Of a stretch of 64,000 nt of DNA, positions 26,903 through 34,823 are shown piece by piece. The stretch is from an uncultured cyanobacterium. Its GTDB lineage: Bacteria; Cyanobacteriota; Cyanobacteriia; Cyanobacteriales; Nostocaceae. The translations under genes and the position numbers were made by a program. The notes beneath the pieces are model-generated. The model searched no databases. It saw only the letters and a list, made by a program, of their open reading frames with translations, and was not told the origin of the DNA. The stretch is taken from the NCBI GenBank assembly GCA_903848645.1, contig CAINGU010000077.1, positions 29,929 through 93,928 of the forward strand. Direction: 5' to 3'. Numbering within the stretch: the first letter of the stretch is position 1; each line of letters opens with the position of its first letter.

Positions 26903-27742
26903 ATGACTATCGCTCAAAAACGTCCCACAACTCCTAAATTCGATAGTAGCTTTTTATCAAGTTTACAAAAGCAATTTCCCGAACTTGTTCCTCCGGCTAT
27001 TGCATTAGCAATCTTTCTAGCCATTTGGCAGTTATTTTCTTTGACTCCAGGTGCAACTTTACCAGGACCAATCCAAGTTATTCAAGACACTTGGATCTTG
27101 ATTTTGTATCCTTTCTATGACAAAGGTGGCACTGATAAAGGACTTTTTTGGCAAATCTGGGCTAGTCTCCAACGGGTCGCTATTAGTTATAGCCTAGCAG
27201 CAATTGTTGGTATTGCGTTGGGTGTTTTGATTGGTGTTAATAAAACCATGTCAAAAGCTTTAGATCCTCTATTCCAGTTATTAAGAACAGTACCTCCTTT
27301 AGCTTGGGTTCCTATTTCCTTAGCAGCATTACGCCAAAACGAACCAGCCGCATTATTCGTAATTTTCATTACCGCAATTTGGCCAATTTTAATTAACACT
27401 GCGGTGGGTGTTACTCAAATTCCCCAAGATTATAACAACGTTGCTAAAGTTCTGCAATTAAACCGCAAAGAATACTTTTTTAACATTCTTATTCCTTCAG
27501 CACTACCTTACATTTTTACTGGTTTAAGAATTGCCATTGGTTTAGCTTGGTTGGCGATTATTGCGGCAGAAATCGTCATGTCTGGTATTGTGGGTATCGG
27601 CTTTTTTATCTGGAATGCTTATCAAAATAACAACGTCAGTGAAGTTATTTTAGCTCTAGTTTATATCGGTGTTGTTGGTCTAATCTTAGATAAACTCATG
27701 GCTGCATTACAAAATTGGATTTTGCCAACTGAACAAAAATAG
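26903..27742 (+). CDS. cmpB: Bicarbonate ABC transporter permease CmpB
   Basis: 279 aa inner-membrane permease. About six hydrophobic helices are visible (PPAIALAIFLAIWQLFSL; AISYSLAAIVGIALGVLIGV; ALFVIFITAIWPILINTAVG; IAIGLAWLAIIAAEIVMSGI; VILALVYIGVVGLILDKLMA). The EAA-like cytoplasmic loop is present (KEYFFNILIPSALPYIFTGLRIAIG). It belongs to the NrtB/CmpB/TauC family; the specificity is taken from the CmpA and CmpC neighbours. Confidence 0.94.
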   Translation: MTIAQKRPTTPKFDSSFLSSLQKQFPELVPPAIALAIFLAIWQLFSLTPGATLPGPIQVIQDTWILILYPFYDKGGTDKGLFWQIWASLQRVAISYSLAAIVGIALGVLIGVNKTMSKALDPLFQLLRTVPPLAWVPISLAALRQNEPAALFVIFITAIWPILINTAVGVTQIPQDYNNVAKVLQLNRKEYFFNILIPSALPYIFTGLRIAIGLAWLAIIAAEIVMSGIVGIGFFIWNAYQNNNVSEVILALVYIGVVGLILDKLMAALQNWILPTEQK

Positions 27743-27746
27743 TCAA

Positions 27747-27843
27747 AAGTAAGTGGTCAGTAGTCAGTGGTCAATAGCAAAGAAATAACAACTGACAACT
27801 GACAAATAACCAATTACCAATTACCAATTACCAATTACCAAAA
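27747..27843. repeat. Short tandem repeats (tagtcagtggtca; caattac heptamers)
   Basis: aagtggtcagtagtcagtgg is followed by acaactgacaactgacaaat and four to five caattac heptamers (27808-27839) ending just before the cmpC start codon. This is STRR-type DNA within the cmp operon, between cmpB and cmpC. It leaves no clear ribosome-binding site for cmpC. Confidence 0.8.
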
Positions 27844-27845
27844 TT

Positions 27846-29849
27846 ATGTCTATATTTGTTGGCGTTGATCAAATTAATAAAGTCTTTGAATTAACTGGTG
27901 GCGGTCAATATATCGCCCTCAAAGGCATTAATTTAGAAATTAAAAAAGGTGAATTTATCTCTCTTATCGGTCACTCCGGTTGCGGAAAATCCACTCTTTT
28001 AAATATGATTGCTGGTTTAGATTTACCTACAGAAGGTTTGGTAACTTTAGAAGGACAAAGAATTAAAAAACCAGGTCCTGATAGAATGGTGGTATTTCAA
28101 AACTATTCGCTTTTACCTTGGCGAACCGTGAGAGAAAATATCGCCTTAGCGGTAGATTCAGTATTAAATGGGATGCCCGCAGCCGAACGTAAAGCCATAA
28201 TAGACAAACATATAGATATGGTGGGTTTGCGTCCCCATGCTGATAAACAACCGGGAATGTTGTCCGGTGGACAAAAACAACGAGTTGCGATCGCTCGCGC
28301 CTTGGCAATTCGTCCTAAACTATTACTATTAGATGAACCCTTCGGTGCATTAGACGCACTAACTCGCGGGAATTTGCAAGAACAATTAATGCAAATTTGC
28401 GAAGAGAATCAAGTTACCGCAGTTATGGTGACACATGACGTAGACGAAGCGGTTTTGTTATCTGACAGAATTGTCATGTTAACCAACGGACCAGAATCAA
28501 AAATTGGTGATATTTTAGAAGTTGATATTCCTCGTCCTCGCAAACGTATGGAAGTAGTAAAACATCCCAGTTACTACACCTTGCGAAGTGAAATGATTTA
28601 CTTCCTTAACCAACAAAAACGCATTAAGAAAATTCGGGCGAGAAAAACTCCAGATATTGCCCGTCATGGTTTAGAAAAAGTAAATTTAGAAATCGGTTTT
28701 CTTCCCCTAACAGCTTGTGCGCCATTAGCCATAGCCAAAGAAAAAGGCTTTTTTACCAAGCATGGTTTAGACGAAGTTTCTTTAGTGAGAGAAAGTAATT
28801 GGCGCGGTATTGTTGATGGTATTTCTGGTGGTTATTTAGATGCGGCTCAAATGCCCTCTGGTATGCCCTTATGGTTAAGTTTGGGAGGGAATAAAAATGA
28901 ACCCTTACCCGTTGTTACATCCCTCACCATGACCCGCAACGGTAACGCCATCACCTTAGCCAAACGGTTTTATGATGCAGGTGTTCGTAGTTTATCCGAC
29001 TTCAAAAATTACCTCCTAAAAACCCGCGAACAACAACACAGAATGGGGGTAGTTCATCCAGCATCAATGCACAATTTACTCCTCCGTTATTGGTTAGCAG
29101 CAGGAGGAATTGACCCCGACAGTGATGTGGATATGAAAAATATTCCCCCAGCCCAAATGGTAGTAGATTTAAAAGGTGCAACCATTGACGGTTATTGTGT
29201 GGGTGAACCTTGGAATTATCGGGCTGCGGTAGAAGGTTCAGGCTTTACCATTGCCACTGATTTAGAAGTTTGGTTAGGACATCCTGGTAAAGTTTTGGGA
29301 GTACGAGAAGATTGGGCAGAAACTTATCCTAATACCCATATTGCCTTAACCAAAGCCTTATTAGAAGCTTGCCAATATTGTGCAAATCCTGTCAACGCCC
29401 AAGAAGTTCGCCAAATTTTAGCCAGTCGGGAATATGTCAGCACAGATATTGAGTACATTCAAATTGAAGACCCGAATGGCGCTAGCTGTGACTTAGATCA
29501 TCCCATGCGGGAATATGCCCATCACCAATTTTATTCTGAGTCTGGCATTAATCGCCCCAGTCGGACCGAACAAATTTGGATTATGACTCAATTAGCGCGT
29601 TGGGGAGATACTCCCTTCCCCAGAAATTGGGTAGAAATCGTCGAACGAGTATGTCGAGTTCGTGTTTTCAGTACCGCAGCCAGAGAACTGGGTTTAGACA
29701 TTAGTTACACCCGTCAACCCATTCAAATGTTTGATGGTAAACCCTTTAATGCTGACGACCCCATTAGCTATCTTAACGACCTAGAAATTAAACGCGACTT
29801 CTCCATAGCCGAAGTCGTTCTAGATGCCCCCAGACGAACAGCAGCTTAA
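27846..29849 (+). CDS. cmpC: Bicarbonate ABC transporter ATPase with fused substrate-binding domain, CmpC
   Basis: 667 aa. Residues 1-255 are an ABC ATPase: Walker A GHSGCGKST (42-50), signature LSGGQKQRV (139-147), Walker B LLLLDEP (159-165). Residues about 275-667 are a CmpA/NrtA-like solute-binding domain, kept in the cytoplasm and thought to sense substrate (LEKVNLEIGFLPLTACAPLA; GISGGYLDAAQMPSGMPLWL; GYCVGEPWNYR). The two-domain architecture and length match CmpC/NrtC; the CmpA context favours CmpC. Confidence 0.95.
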   Translation: MSIFVGVDQINKVFELTGGGQYIALKGINLEIKKGEFISLIGHSGCGKSTLLNMIAGLDLPTEGLVTLEGQRIKKPGPDRMVVFQNYSLLPWRTVRENIALAVDSVLNGMPAAERKAIIDKHIDMVGLRPHADKQPGMLSGGQKQRVAIARALAIRPKLLLLDEPFGALDALTRGNLQEQLMQICEENQVTAVMVTHDVDEAVLLSDRIVMLTNGPESKIGDILEVDIPRPRKRMEVVKHPSYYTLRSEMIYFLNQQKRIKKIRARKTPDIARHGLEKVNLEIGFLPLTACAPLAIAKEKGFFTKHGLDEVSLVRESNWRGIVDGISGGYLDAAQMPSGMPLWLSLGGNKNEPLPVVTSLTMTRNGNAITLAKRFYDAGVRSLSDFKNYLLKTREQQHRMGVVHPASMHNLLLRYWLAAGGIDPDSDVDMKNIPPAQMVVDLKGATIDGYCVGEPWNYRAAVEGSGFTIATDLEVWLGHPGKVLGVREDWAETYPNTHIALTKALLEACQYCANPVNAQEVRQILASREYVSTDIEYIQIEDPNGASCDLDHPMREYAHHQFYSESGINRPSRTEQIWIMTQLARWGDTPFPRNWVEIVERVCRVRVFSTAARELGLDISYTRQPIQMFDGKPFNADDPISYLNDLEIKRDFSIAEVVLDAPRRTAA

Positions 29850-29854
29850 ATGGG

Positions 29855-29930
29855 GATGAATCTTGTGGGGTGGACATCCTGTTCGCCCAAAAATGCAAGG
29901 GACGGGCAAGATGCCCATCCCACAAAACTA
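29855..29930. repeat. Dispersed repeat with gggacgggcaagatgcccatccc
   Basis: tgtggggtggacatcctgtt, then gggacgggcaagatgcccat and cccaca fill the gap between the cmpC stop and the cmpD ATG. A related element (gtgggatgggcttctagccc ... caggcaagatgcctaccacaca) is at 55840-55900. It happens to be open in the cmpD frame, which makes the cmpD ORF look longer than it is. Confidence 0.7.
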
Positions 29931-29981
29931 ATAAAATCATCTTTTTTCCTTTGCGCGAAACTTTCTACCAATTACCAAACA

Positions 29982-30824
29982 ATGCAAAACCGTAACTTAA
30001 GAACCACCAACACAGCTACAAGCACAATTAGCCGTCAGTCTTTCCTGGAAATTAAAGATGTTTGCAAAGTTTATCCCACGAAGAATGGACCATTTACTGT
30101 TCTTGATGGTGTTAACCTCAACGTTGAAAAAGGTGAATTTATTTGCGTTATCGGCCACTCTGGTTGCGGTAAATCAACTTTGTTAAATATGGTTTCTGGT
30201 TTTAACTTTCCTACCACTGGACAAGTTTTATTAGAAGGAGAACCAATTACTAAACCAGGTCCAGATAGAATGGTGGTATTTCAAAACTATGCGTTATTAC
30301 CTTGGAGAACGGCTTTTGAAAATATTTATTTAGCTGTAAATGCAGTTTATCCAACTAAGCCAGAAGCAGAAAAACGGGCTATTGTTAGAGATCATTTAGC
30401 AATGGTAGGTTTAGCTGACGCAATGGAAAAGAAACCTATGCAAATGTCTGGGGGGATGAGACAACGGGTTTCTATTGCGCGGGCTTTAGCTATTCGTCCG
30501 AAAGTGTTGATTTTAGATGAACCTTTTGGGGCGTTGGATGCAATTACCAAGGAAGAATTGCAAGAGGAATTGTTGAAAATTTGGAATGATAACCGTTGTA
30601 CAGTTTTGATGATTACCCATGATATTGATGAGGCTTTATTTTTGGCTGATAAGTTGGTAATGATGACCAATGGACCTCATGCCAAAATTGGGGAAGTGAT
30701 GGAAATTCCTTTTTCTCGTCCTAGAGATAGAGCGAGAATTATGGAAGATCCTCAATATTATCAATTGCGAAATTATGCCTTAGATTTCTTGTTTAACCGT
30801 TTCGCACATGATGATGTGGGTTAG
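29982..30824 (+). CDS. cmpD: Bicarbonate ABC transporter ATP-binding protein CmpD
   Basis: 280 aa from the ATG at 29982 (MQNRNLRTTNT). The frame is open back to 29850, but that part is a dispersed repeat and not family sequence. Walker A GHSGCGKST, signature MSGGMRQRVSIARAL and Walker B LILDEPFGALDA are intact, as is the H-loop MITHDIDEALF. It pairs with CmpC to drive import. Last gene of the operon, followed by a strong terminator at 30834. Confidence 0.94.
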   Translation: MQNRNLRTTNTATSTISRQSFLEIKDVCKVYPTKNGPFTVLDGVNLNVEKGEFICVIGHSGCGKSTLLNMVSGFNFPTTGQVLLEGEPITKPGPDRMVVFQNYALLPWRTAFENIYLAVNAVYPTKPEAEKRAIVRDHLAMVGLADAMEKKPMQMSGGMRQRVSIARALAIRPKVLILDEPFGALDAITKEELQEELLKIWNDNRCTVLMITHDIDEALFLADKLVMMTNGPHAKIGEVMEIPFSRPRDRARIMEDPQYYQLRNYALDFLFNRFAHDDVG

Positions 30825-30833
30825 GATATTTTG

Positions 30834-30864
30834 GGCGAACTAATGTTCGCCTATATCTTTTTTT
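30834..30864 (+). terminator. Rho-independent terminator of cmpABCD
   Basis: GGCGAAC (30834-30840), loop TAAT, GTTCGCC (30845-30851), followed by tatatcttttttt. It lies 9 bp after the cmpD stop codon. Confidence 0.85.
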
Positions 30865-31257
30865 AATATTTTGGATACAGACACAACATCAAAGAAATCG
30901 AGTTTTACGGTTTTATTCATAGTTAATCTAAAGTTCTGTAATTACTATCACTATACTAATGTAGGTTGGGTTAAGCAACAGCGCAACCCAACAATAGGTT
31001 TAATCATCAATTTCAATGATGTTGGGTTTCCTTGCGTTAACCCAACTACCTAAATGAAGGTTTAAAATAGTTTAAAAATCATATATATTAAAAATCTGAT
31101 AGCTTGGTATTATGGCTAATGGTAGACTACCCTAAAACCATATTACTGTATTCTGTTCTATGACAAGTTAAATCTCAACCTTTGAATAATCCCCCGCTGA
31201 TATTCTCAGTCAAGGGATGTAGATAATTCCATATATAAACTACAAAAGGTAGGTACA
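30865..31257. other. Intergenic region between cmpD and the lipid kinase gene
   Basis: No gene found. 30961-31050 is a long interrupted palindrome: GTAGGTTGGGTTAA pairs with TTAACCCAAC-TAC, and an inner gcaacccaac pairs with gttgggtttc. This is a well-formed dispersed intergenic repeat. The rest is AT-rich and probably carries the promoter of the downstream gene near aaaaggtagg (31246-31255, RBS-like). Confidence 0.65.
30961..31050. repeat. Long interrupted palindrome (gtaggttgggttaa ... ttaacccaactac)
   Basis: Outer arms GTAGGTTGGGTTAA (30961-30974) and TTAACCCAACTAC (31037-31049); inner arms gcgcaacccaac and gttgggtttccttgcg. The whole 90 bp can fold into one imperfect hairpin. No ORF. Confidence 0.8.
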
Positions 31258-32139
31258 ATGAGTATCCGCGCACTACTGTTAGTAAATCGTCATGCGCGTC
31301 AAGGACAAGAACGTTACCAAGAAGCAATAAATTGTTTAACGGGTTTGGGTTTAGAAATAATTATAGAATCTACAGAAGATCCTACACAATTGGGTGATGT
31401 GATTCGCCGTTACCAGCAAGAAATTAATTTGGTGATTGTCGGTGGTGGCGATGGCACTCTTAACGCTGCTGTAGATGCTATAGTTGATACTCAATTACCT
31501 TTAGGAATTTTACCATTGGGAACTGCTAATGATTTAGCGAAAACTTTAGGAATTCCCAACTCTTTACCGGAAGCTTGTCAAATTATTGCTTCTGGAAATT
31601 TGCGACGCATTGATTTGGGTTGGGTAAATAATAAGTATTTTTTTAATGTTGCTAGTTTGGGTTTAAGTGTAAATATTACTCAACAATTAACTAAAGAAAT
31701 TAAACGCCGTTGGGGTATATTTGCTTATGCTGCCATTGCATTTCAAGTAATTTGCAAATCTCGCCCTTTTAGTGCAGAAATTCGCATAAATAACCAATCA
31801 TTTTTAGTCAAAACTGTCCAAATTGCTGTGGGTAATGGTCGCTATTATGGTGGTGGTATGGCTGTAGTTCATGATGCAGCAATAGACGACGAAAGACTGG
31901 ATCTTTATAGTTTAGAAATCGATCATTGGTGGCAAATTCTCACCTTTCTTCCGGCTATGCGTCAAGGACGACATATTCATTCGCCGAATGTTCGCGCCCT
32001 TGAAGGTCAGGAAATTACAGTATATACTAGAAAACCTCATGCTATTAATACAGATGGAGAAATTACAACCCATACTCCCGCTGTGTTTCGAGTGATTCCT
32101 CAAGCGATCGCTGTTTTCGTCCCAGAATTATCATCTTAA
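31258..32139 (+). CDS. Diacylglycerol kinase-like lipid kinase (YegS/BmrU family)
   Basis: 293 aa. Catalytic-domain motifs VGGGDGTLNAAVDAI (61-75) and LPLGTANDLAKTLGIP (85-100) bind nucleotide; the beta-sandwich half includes AVGNGRYYGGGMAVVHDAAI and DERLDLYSLE. The end has NTDGEI, the typical lipid-kinase strand. It probably phosphorylates a membrane lipid (diacylglycerol or a similar alcohol). An aaggtagg RBS-like stretch precedes the ATG. Confidence 0.92.
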   Translation: MSIRALLLVNRHARQGQERYQEAINCLTGLGLEIIIESTEDPTQLGDVIRRYQQEINLVIVGGGDGTLNAAVDAIVDTQLPLGILPLGTANDLAKTLGIPNSLPEACQIIASGNLRRIDLGWVNNKYFFNVASLGLSVNITQQLTKEIKRRWGIFAYAAIAFQVICKSRPFSAEIRINNQSFLVKTVQIAVGNGRYYGGGMAVVHDAAIDDERLDLYSLEIDHWWQILTFLPAMRQGRHIHSPNVRALEGQEITVYTRKPHAINTDGEITTHTPAVFRVIPQAIAVFVPELSS

Positions 32140-32276
32140 CTATGATTTATATGATTGATATGATTTATTTATTTGATGATATCTGAACTATAGTAATCCG
32201 ATTTGATTTATGAATTCTGCTGTATCTTGATAACAATACAATCATCATAATCACAAAAATCATCATAATCATAGTT

Positions 32277-32882
32277 ATGAATTTACGCTTTTCTCAAGAA
32301 ATTAAATCCCTACTACAACGCTTAAGTGAACAACCTCTGAGTTTAGGTGATATTTTAGCAGAAACTTCCGAGCGGGGTTTTAGTTTGGTAATCACATTAT
32401 TAGTATTACCATTTTTGTTTCCCATGCCACCAGGCTTAACGGGTCCTCTAGGTATTGCTTGCTTAATATTATCGTTACAAATGGTTTTAGGTAGGAGAAC
32501 ACCTTGGTTACCCAAAAAAATCGCTAACTATAAATTTCCCAACGCTTTCGCCCAAATTATCTTACAAAATCTGCGTCGGGTAACTAGAATATTGGAGAAA
32601 ATTGCCCGTCCCCGATTGCAAAAAGTCGCTAATCATCCTTGGATTTGGCGATTTAACGGGTTGTGCATCTCTTGGTTAACAATATTATTAATTTCCCCAA
32701 TTCCCTTTACTAATCCCATTCCGACTGTGGGCATTTTACTTTTGGCAGTTGCTACCATTGAATCTGATGGTTTGCTAATGTGCATTAGCTATATTACTAC
32801 TCTATTAATTACTTTACTGTTCGGCTTCATTGGTTATGGGTTATGGTTAGCCCCCAATTTACTGCCGTCAATTTTCAAATAA
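32277..32882 (+). CDS. ExoD family exopolysaccharide synthesis-related membrane protein
   Basis: 201 aa. The ExoD pattern is clear: LSLGDILAETSERGFSLVIT, LLVLPFLFPMPPGLTGPLGI, QMVLGRRTPWLPKKI, then three C-terminal helices (WLTILLISPIPFTNPIPTVG; ILLLAVATIESDGLLMCISY; LLITLLFGFIGYGLWLAP). ExoD was named for a rhizobial exopolysaccharide and alkali phenotype; its biochemistry is unclear. Confidence 0.9.
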   Translation: MNLRFSQEIKSLLQRLSEQPLSLGDILAETSERGFSLVITLLVLPFLFPMPPGLTGPLGIACLILSLQMVLGRRTPWLPKKIANYKFPNAFAQIILQNLRRVTRILEKIARPRLQKVANHPWIWRFNGLCISWLTILLISPIPFTNPIPTVGILLLAVATIESDGLLMCISYITTLLITLLFGFIGYGLWLAPNLLPSIFK

Positions 32883-32933
32883 AACTTTTGACATTCCTGA
32901 TGACAAGTTGCTAGAATATAAATCCCAAAAGCT

Positions 32934-32962
32934 AAAAAAAACCCCCAGCTACAAGCCGAGGG
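32934..32962 (-). terminator. Rho-independent terminator on the minus strand
   Basis: On minus: CCCTCGGC, loop TTGTA, GCTGGGGG, then eight Ts (32934-32941 on plus are As). Stem of 8 bp with two wobble pairs. It ends transcription coming leftward from 34550 and also encloses the small ORF at 32974-33060. Confidence 0.75.
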
Positions 32963-32973
32963 TTATGGTTTAA

Positions 32974-33060
32974 TTAAGGTGCATCTACTATTTGAGTATC
33001 CACTTCTGCTGCTGCTATATCCGGATAATTTCGGTGAGAGTTTAACTTTTTTATTCTCAT
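32974..33060 (-). CDS. Candidate 28-aa small ORF
   Basis: ATG at 33060, stop at 32974-32976, product MRIKKLNSHRNYPDIAAAEV then DTQIVDAP. It lies between a hairpin (33119-33147) and a strong minus-strand terminator that starts only 12 nt after its stop. No good ribosome-binding site is visible. It could be a real small protein, the tail of a lost gene or chance. Confidence 0.25.
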   Translation of the reverse strand: MRIKKLNSHRNYPDIAAAEVDTQIVDAP

Positions 33061-33118
33061 ACTTTTAAGACAGTATATTTTATTACGAACTATGAAAAAC
33101 TTAATATCCAATATCCAG

Positions 33119-33147
33119 ATCCCCGACTTCTCGAAGAAGTCGGGGAT
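33119..33147. terminator. Hairpin atccccgacttc/gaagtcggggat
   Basis: A perfect 12-bp stem, 33119-33130 with 33136-33147, loop tcgaa, 8 bp after the stop of the minus-strand membrane protein gene. Same family as 18641-18673. Probably an mRNA 3'-end or processing hairpin. Confidence 0.65.
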
Positions 33148-33155
33148 ATAATAAT

Positions 33156-34550
33156 TTAACTTTCCTTTCGTAAATTATACCAGCCATACCAATGTAATAC
33201 AGCTAACCATGCTGTTGATAGTAAACCGGCAATACTCAAAGTTAAACCTGTAAAGGGAATTAATAACCCAAACACAGGTAAGATAACTCCAGCGATAGTA
33301 CAAATAATTGCTGCTACAGAAAAACGACGATTTCCACCTAAACCGTAAGTTAAAACTAATAAAATTAATGCAATTATCATCCAAGCAAATTCAGCATTAA
33401 TTACCCGTGTCATGTAGGTTAAAGTTAGTAAACAAGCAAAGAAAATTCCCCCGGCAATAGTAACATCTTTTAAAGTTATAGGTAGAGATAAATACAGAAG
33501 TAATAACCACCATAAAAACAAAGCTGGTGCTAACAATAATAACCGGGGAATAATGCCAGTTTTGCTAATGGGTTTAGTGCTAGTAAAGACACCAAAAGGA
33601 TTTTTAACAGAACCATTATCTGCAAAAATCCAAGTGAATTCCGTGCTTTTACCATCAGATTTAATATTATCAGGAATAATCCCACTAGCAAAATCAGCAT
33701 TACTAAAATTAGCAATGGCCACAAGCCGAAATTGAGAAAGTAACTGATTACTGGCACTATAAACCCAGCGGGGTCCACCAGTGGCTTTATAGGTAACTTT
33801 AAAATTAGTTTCTTGTCCCGGTTCTAAGCGGAAGGGAAAACTATAATTATCGTTATTTGTTTGTTTTAATCTTGTGCTATCACGTTCTACTTTATAATCA
33901 TTCAATACTGAAAAACCATTAGGTGGTGGTACTTCCAAGAAAAAACTATTAATATTACTCAGTTCGTTAATAACTTTGTAATTAGCTGTATAGTCTGTCT
34001 GATAAATAGAACTGCGATTTTGAACATCTACACTTTGATCAATTTTAACTTCAATTTGTGAACTTGCTAAAGTTAGGTAACGAGTAACTTTTTGTTTATC
34101 ATTGACTTTAACTATTTTGCCGTTAACTTGGGTGTTATAAACATAAGGTTCTTCGGTGATATAACGAACTTGCGGGGCAATTTGTTCCAGTTTATCCCCT
34201 GCGACACTAGCAGCAACTTGTGCGACTTTTGCCTGTTCCCAATAATGGTAACGATTGCTTAAAGTGGAACATAGAAAAAAGCCAGTTAGTAACAAAATTA
34301 AAATTAAAGCTAAATGCTGTAATCCTTGCAATAATTGAGTATACCGAATTGACCATTGACCAAAAAAAACTGCTTGTTCTGTGGGATATCTTCGCAGAGA
34401 AAAACTAATTAAAGCAATTGCAATACCCAAGGCTATAATGATAAATACTAATAACAGTGAACCTTGAAGTAATTGAGTACCAAATTGCAATAATTCCTGG
34501 GGATGTGTTAAATCAGGTAAACCGGGAATACCTTTAGCGTCAACAGACAT
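33156..34550 (-). CDS. Multi-pass membrane protein of unknown function
   Basis: 464 aa. Two N-terminal helices (SLLLVFIIIALGIAIALISF; LALILILLLTGFFLCSTLS) precede an extracytoplasmic beta-rich domain (about 115-330). The C-terminus has six helices (LLLLAPALFLWWLLLLYLSL; VTIAGGIFFACLLTLTYM; FAWMIIALILLVLTYGLGG; AAIICTIAGVILPVFGLLI; LTLSIAGLLSTAWLAVL). The overall plan of a periplasmic domain followed by a C-terminal helix bundle recalls CreD-type inner-membrane proteins, but I see no firm motif. Confidence 0.7.
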   Translation of the reverse strand: MSVDAKGIPGLPDLTHPQELLQFGTQLLQGSLLLVFIIIALGIAIALISFSLRRYPTEQAVFFGQWSIRYTQLLQGLQHLALILILLLTGFFLCSTLSNRYHYWEQAKVAQVAASVAGDKLEQIAPQVRYITEEPYVYNTQVNGKIVKVNDKQKVTRYLTLASSQIEVKIDQSVDVQNRSSIYQTDYTANYKVINELSNINSFFLEVPPPNGFSVLNDYKVERDSTRLKQTNNDNYSFPFRLEPGQETNFKVTYKATGGPRWVYSASNQLLSQFRLVAIANFSNADFASGIIPDNIKSDGKSTEFTWIFADNGSVKNPFGVFTSTKPISKTGIIPRLLLLAPALFLWWLLLLYLSLPITLKDVTIAGGIFFACLLTLTYMTRVINAEFAWMIIALILLVLTYGLGGNRRFSVAAIICTIAGVILPVFGLLIPFTGLTLSIAGLLSTAWLAVLHWYGWYNLRKES

Positions 34551-34643
34551 AAAGCGATATTTGGGTAATTTTTACACTCTGACAGATTTAATATCATGAA
34601 AGTTGCTATATAGTCACACAAGTTGCTAGTGATATAGTTTAGT

Positions 34644-34712
34644 CATGGGTAATGGGTAATGGGTAATGGGTAATGGGTAATTGGTAATTGGTAATTGGTA
34701 ATTGGTAGTTGG
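34644..34712. repeat. STRR: (ATGGGTA)n then (ATTGGTA)n heptamers
   Basis: About five units of atgggta followed by four of attggta, with the switch by a single G-to-T change. Heptanucleotide STRRs are characteristic of heterocystous cyanobacteria. Confidence 0.95.
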
Positions 34713-34740
34713 TTGGTAATATTTCTTTCTCACCTGTTTA

Positions 34741-34807
34741 TCCTATTCCCTATTCCCTATTCCCTATTCCCTATTCCCTATTCCCTGTTCCCTGTTCCCT
34801 ATTCCCT
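34741..34807. repeat. STRR: (TATTCCC)n heptamers
   Basis: Some nine head-to-tail units of tattccc/tgttccc ending 17 bp before the Hsp70-family start codon. Unit variants (tattccc, tgttccc) are interspersed, suggesting slippage and conversion. Confidence 0.95.
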
Positions 34808-34823
34808 AAAATAATATTAAAAT

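Noticed and set aside
29850..29981. N-terminal extension of CmpD
   Set aside because: The 44 codons are a dispersed palindromic repeat; the family sequence starts at the ATG at 29982.
25389..30824. Nitrate transporter nrtABCD
   Set aside because: Substrate-binding segments in the first gene ([26 protein letters not shown]) are of CmpA type, and no nirA or narB flanks the operon.
34644..34807. CRISPR-like regular repeats
   Set aside because: The 7-bp units are directly adjacent without spacers; these are STRRs.
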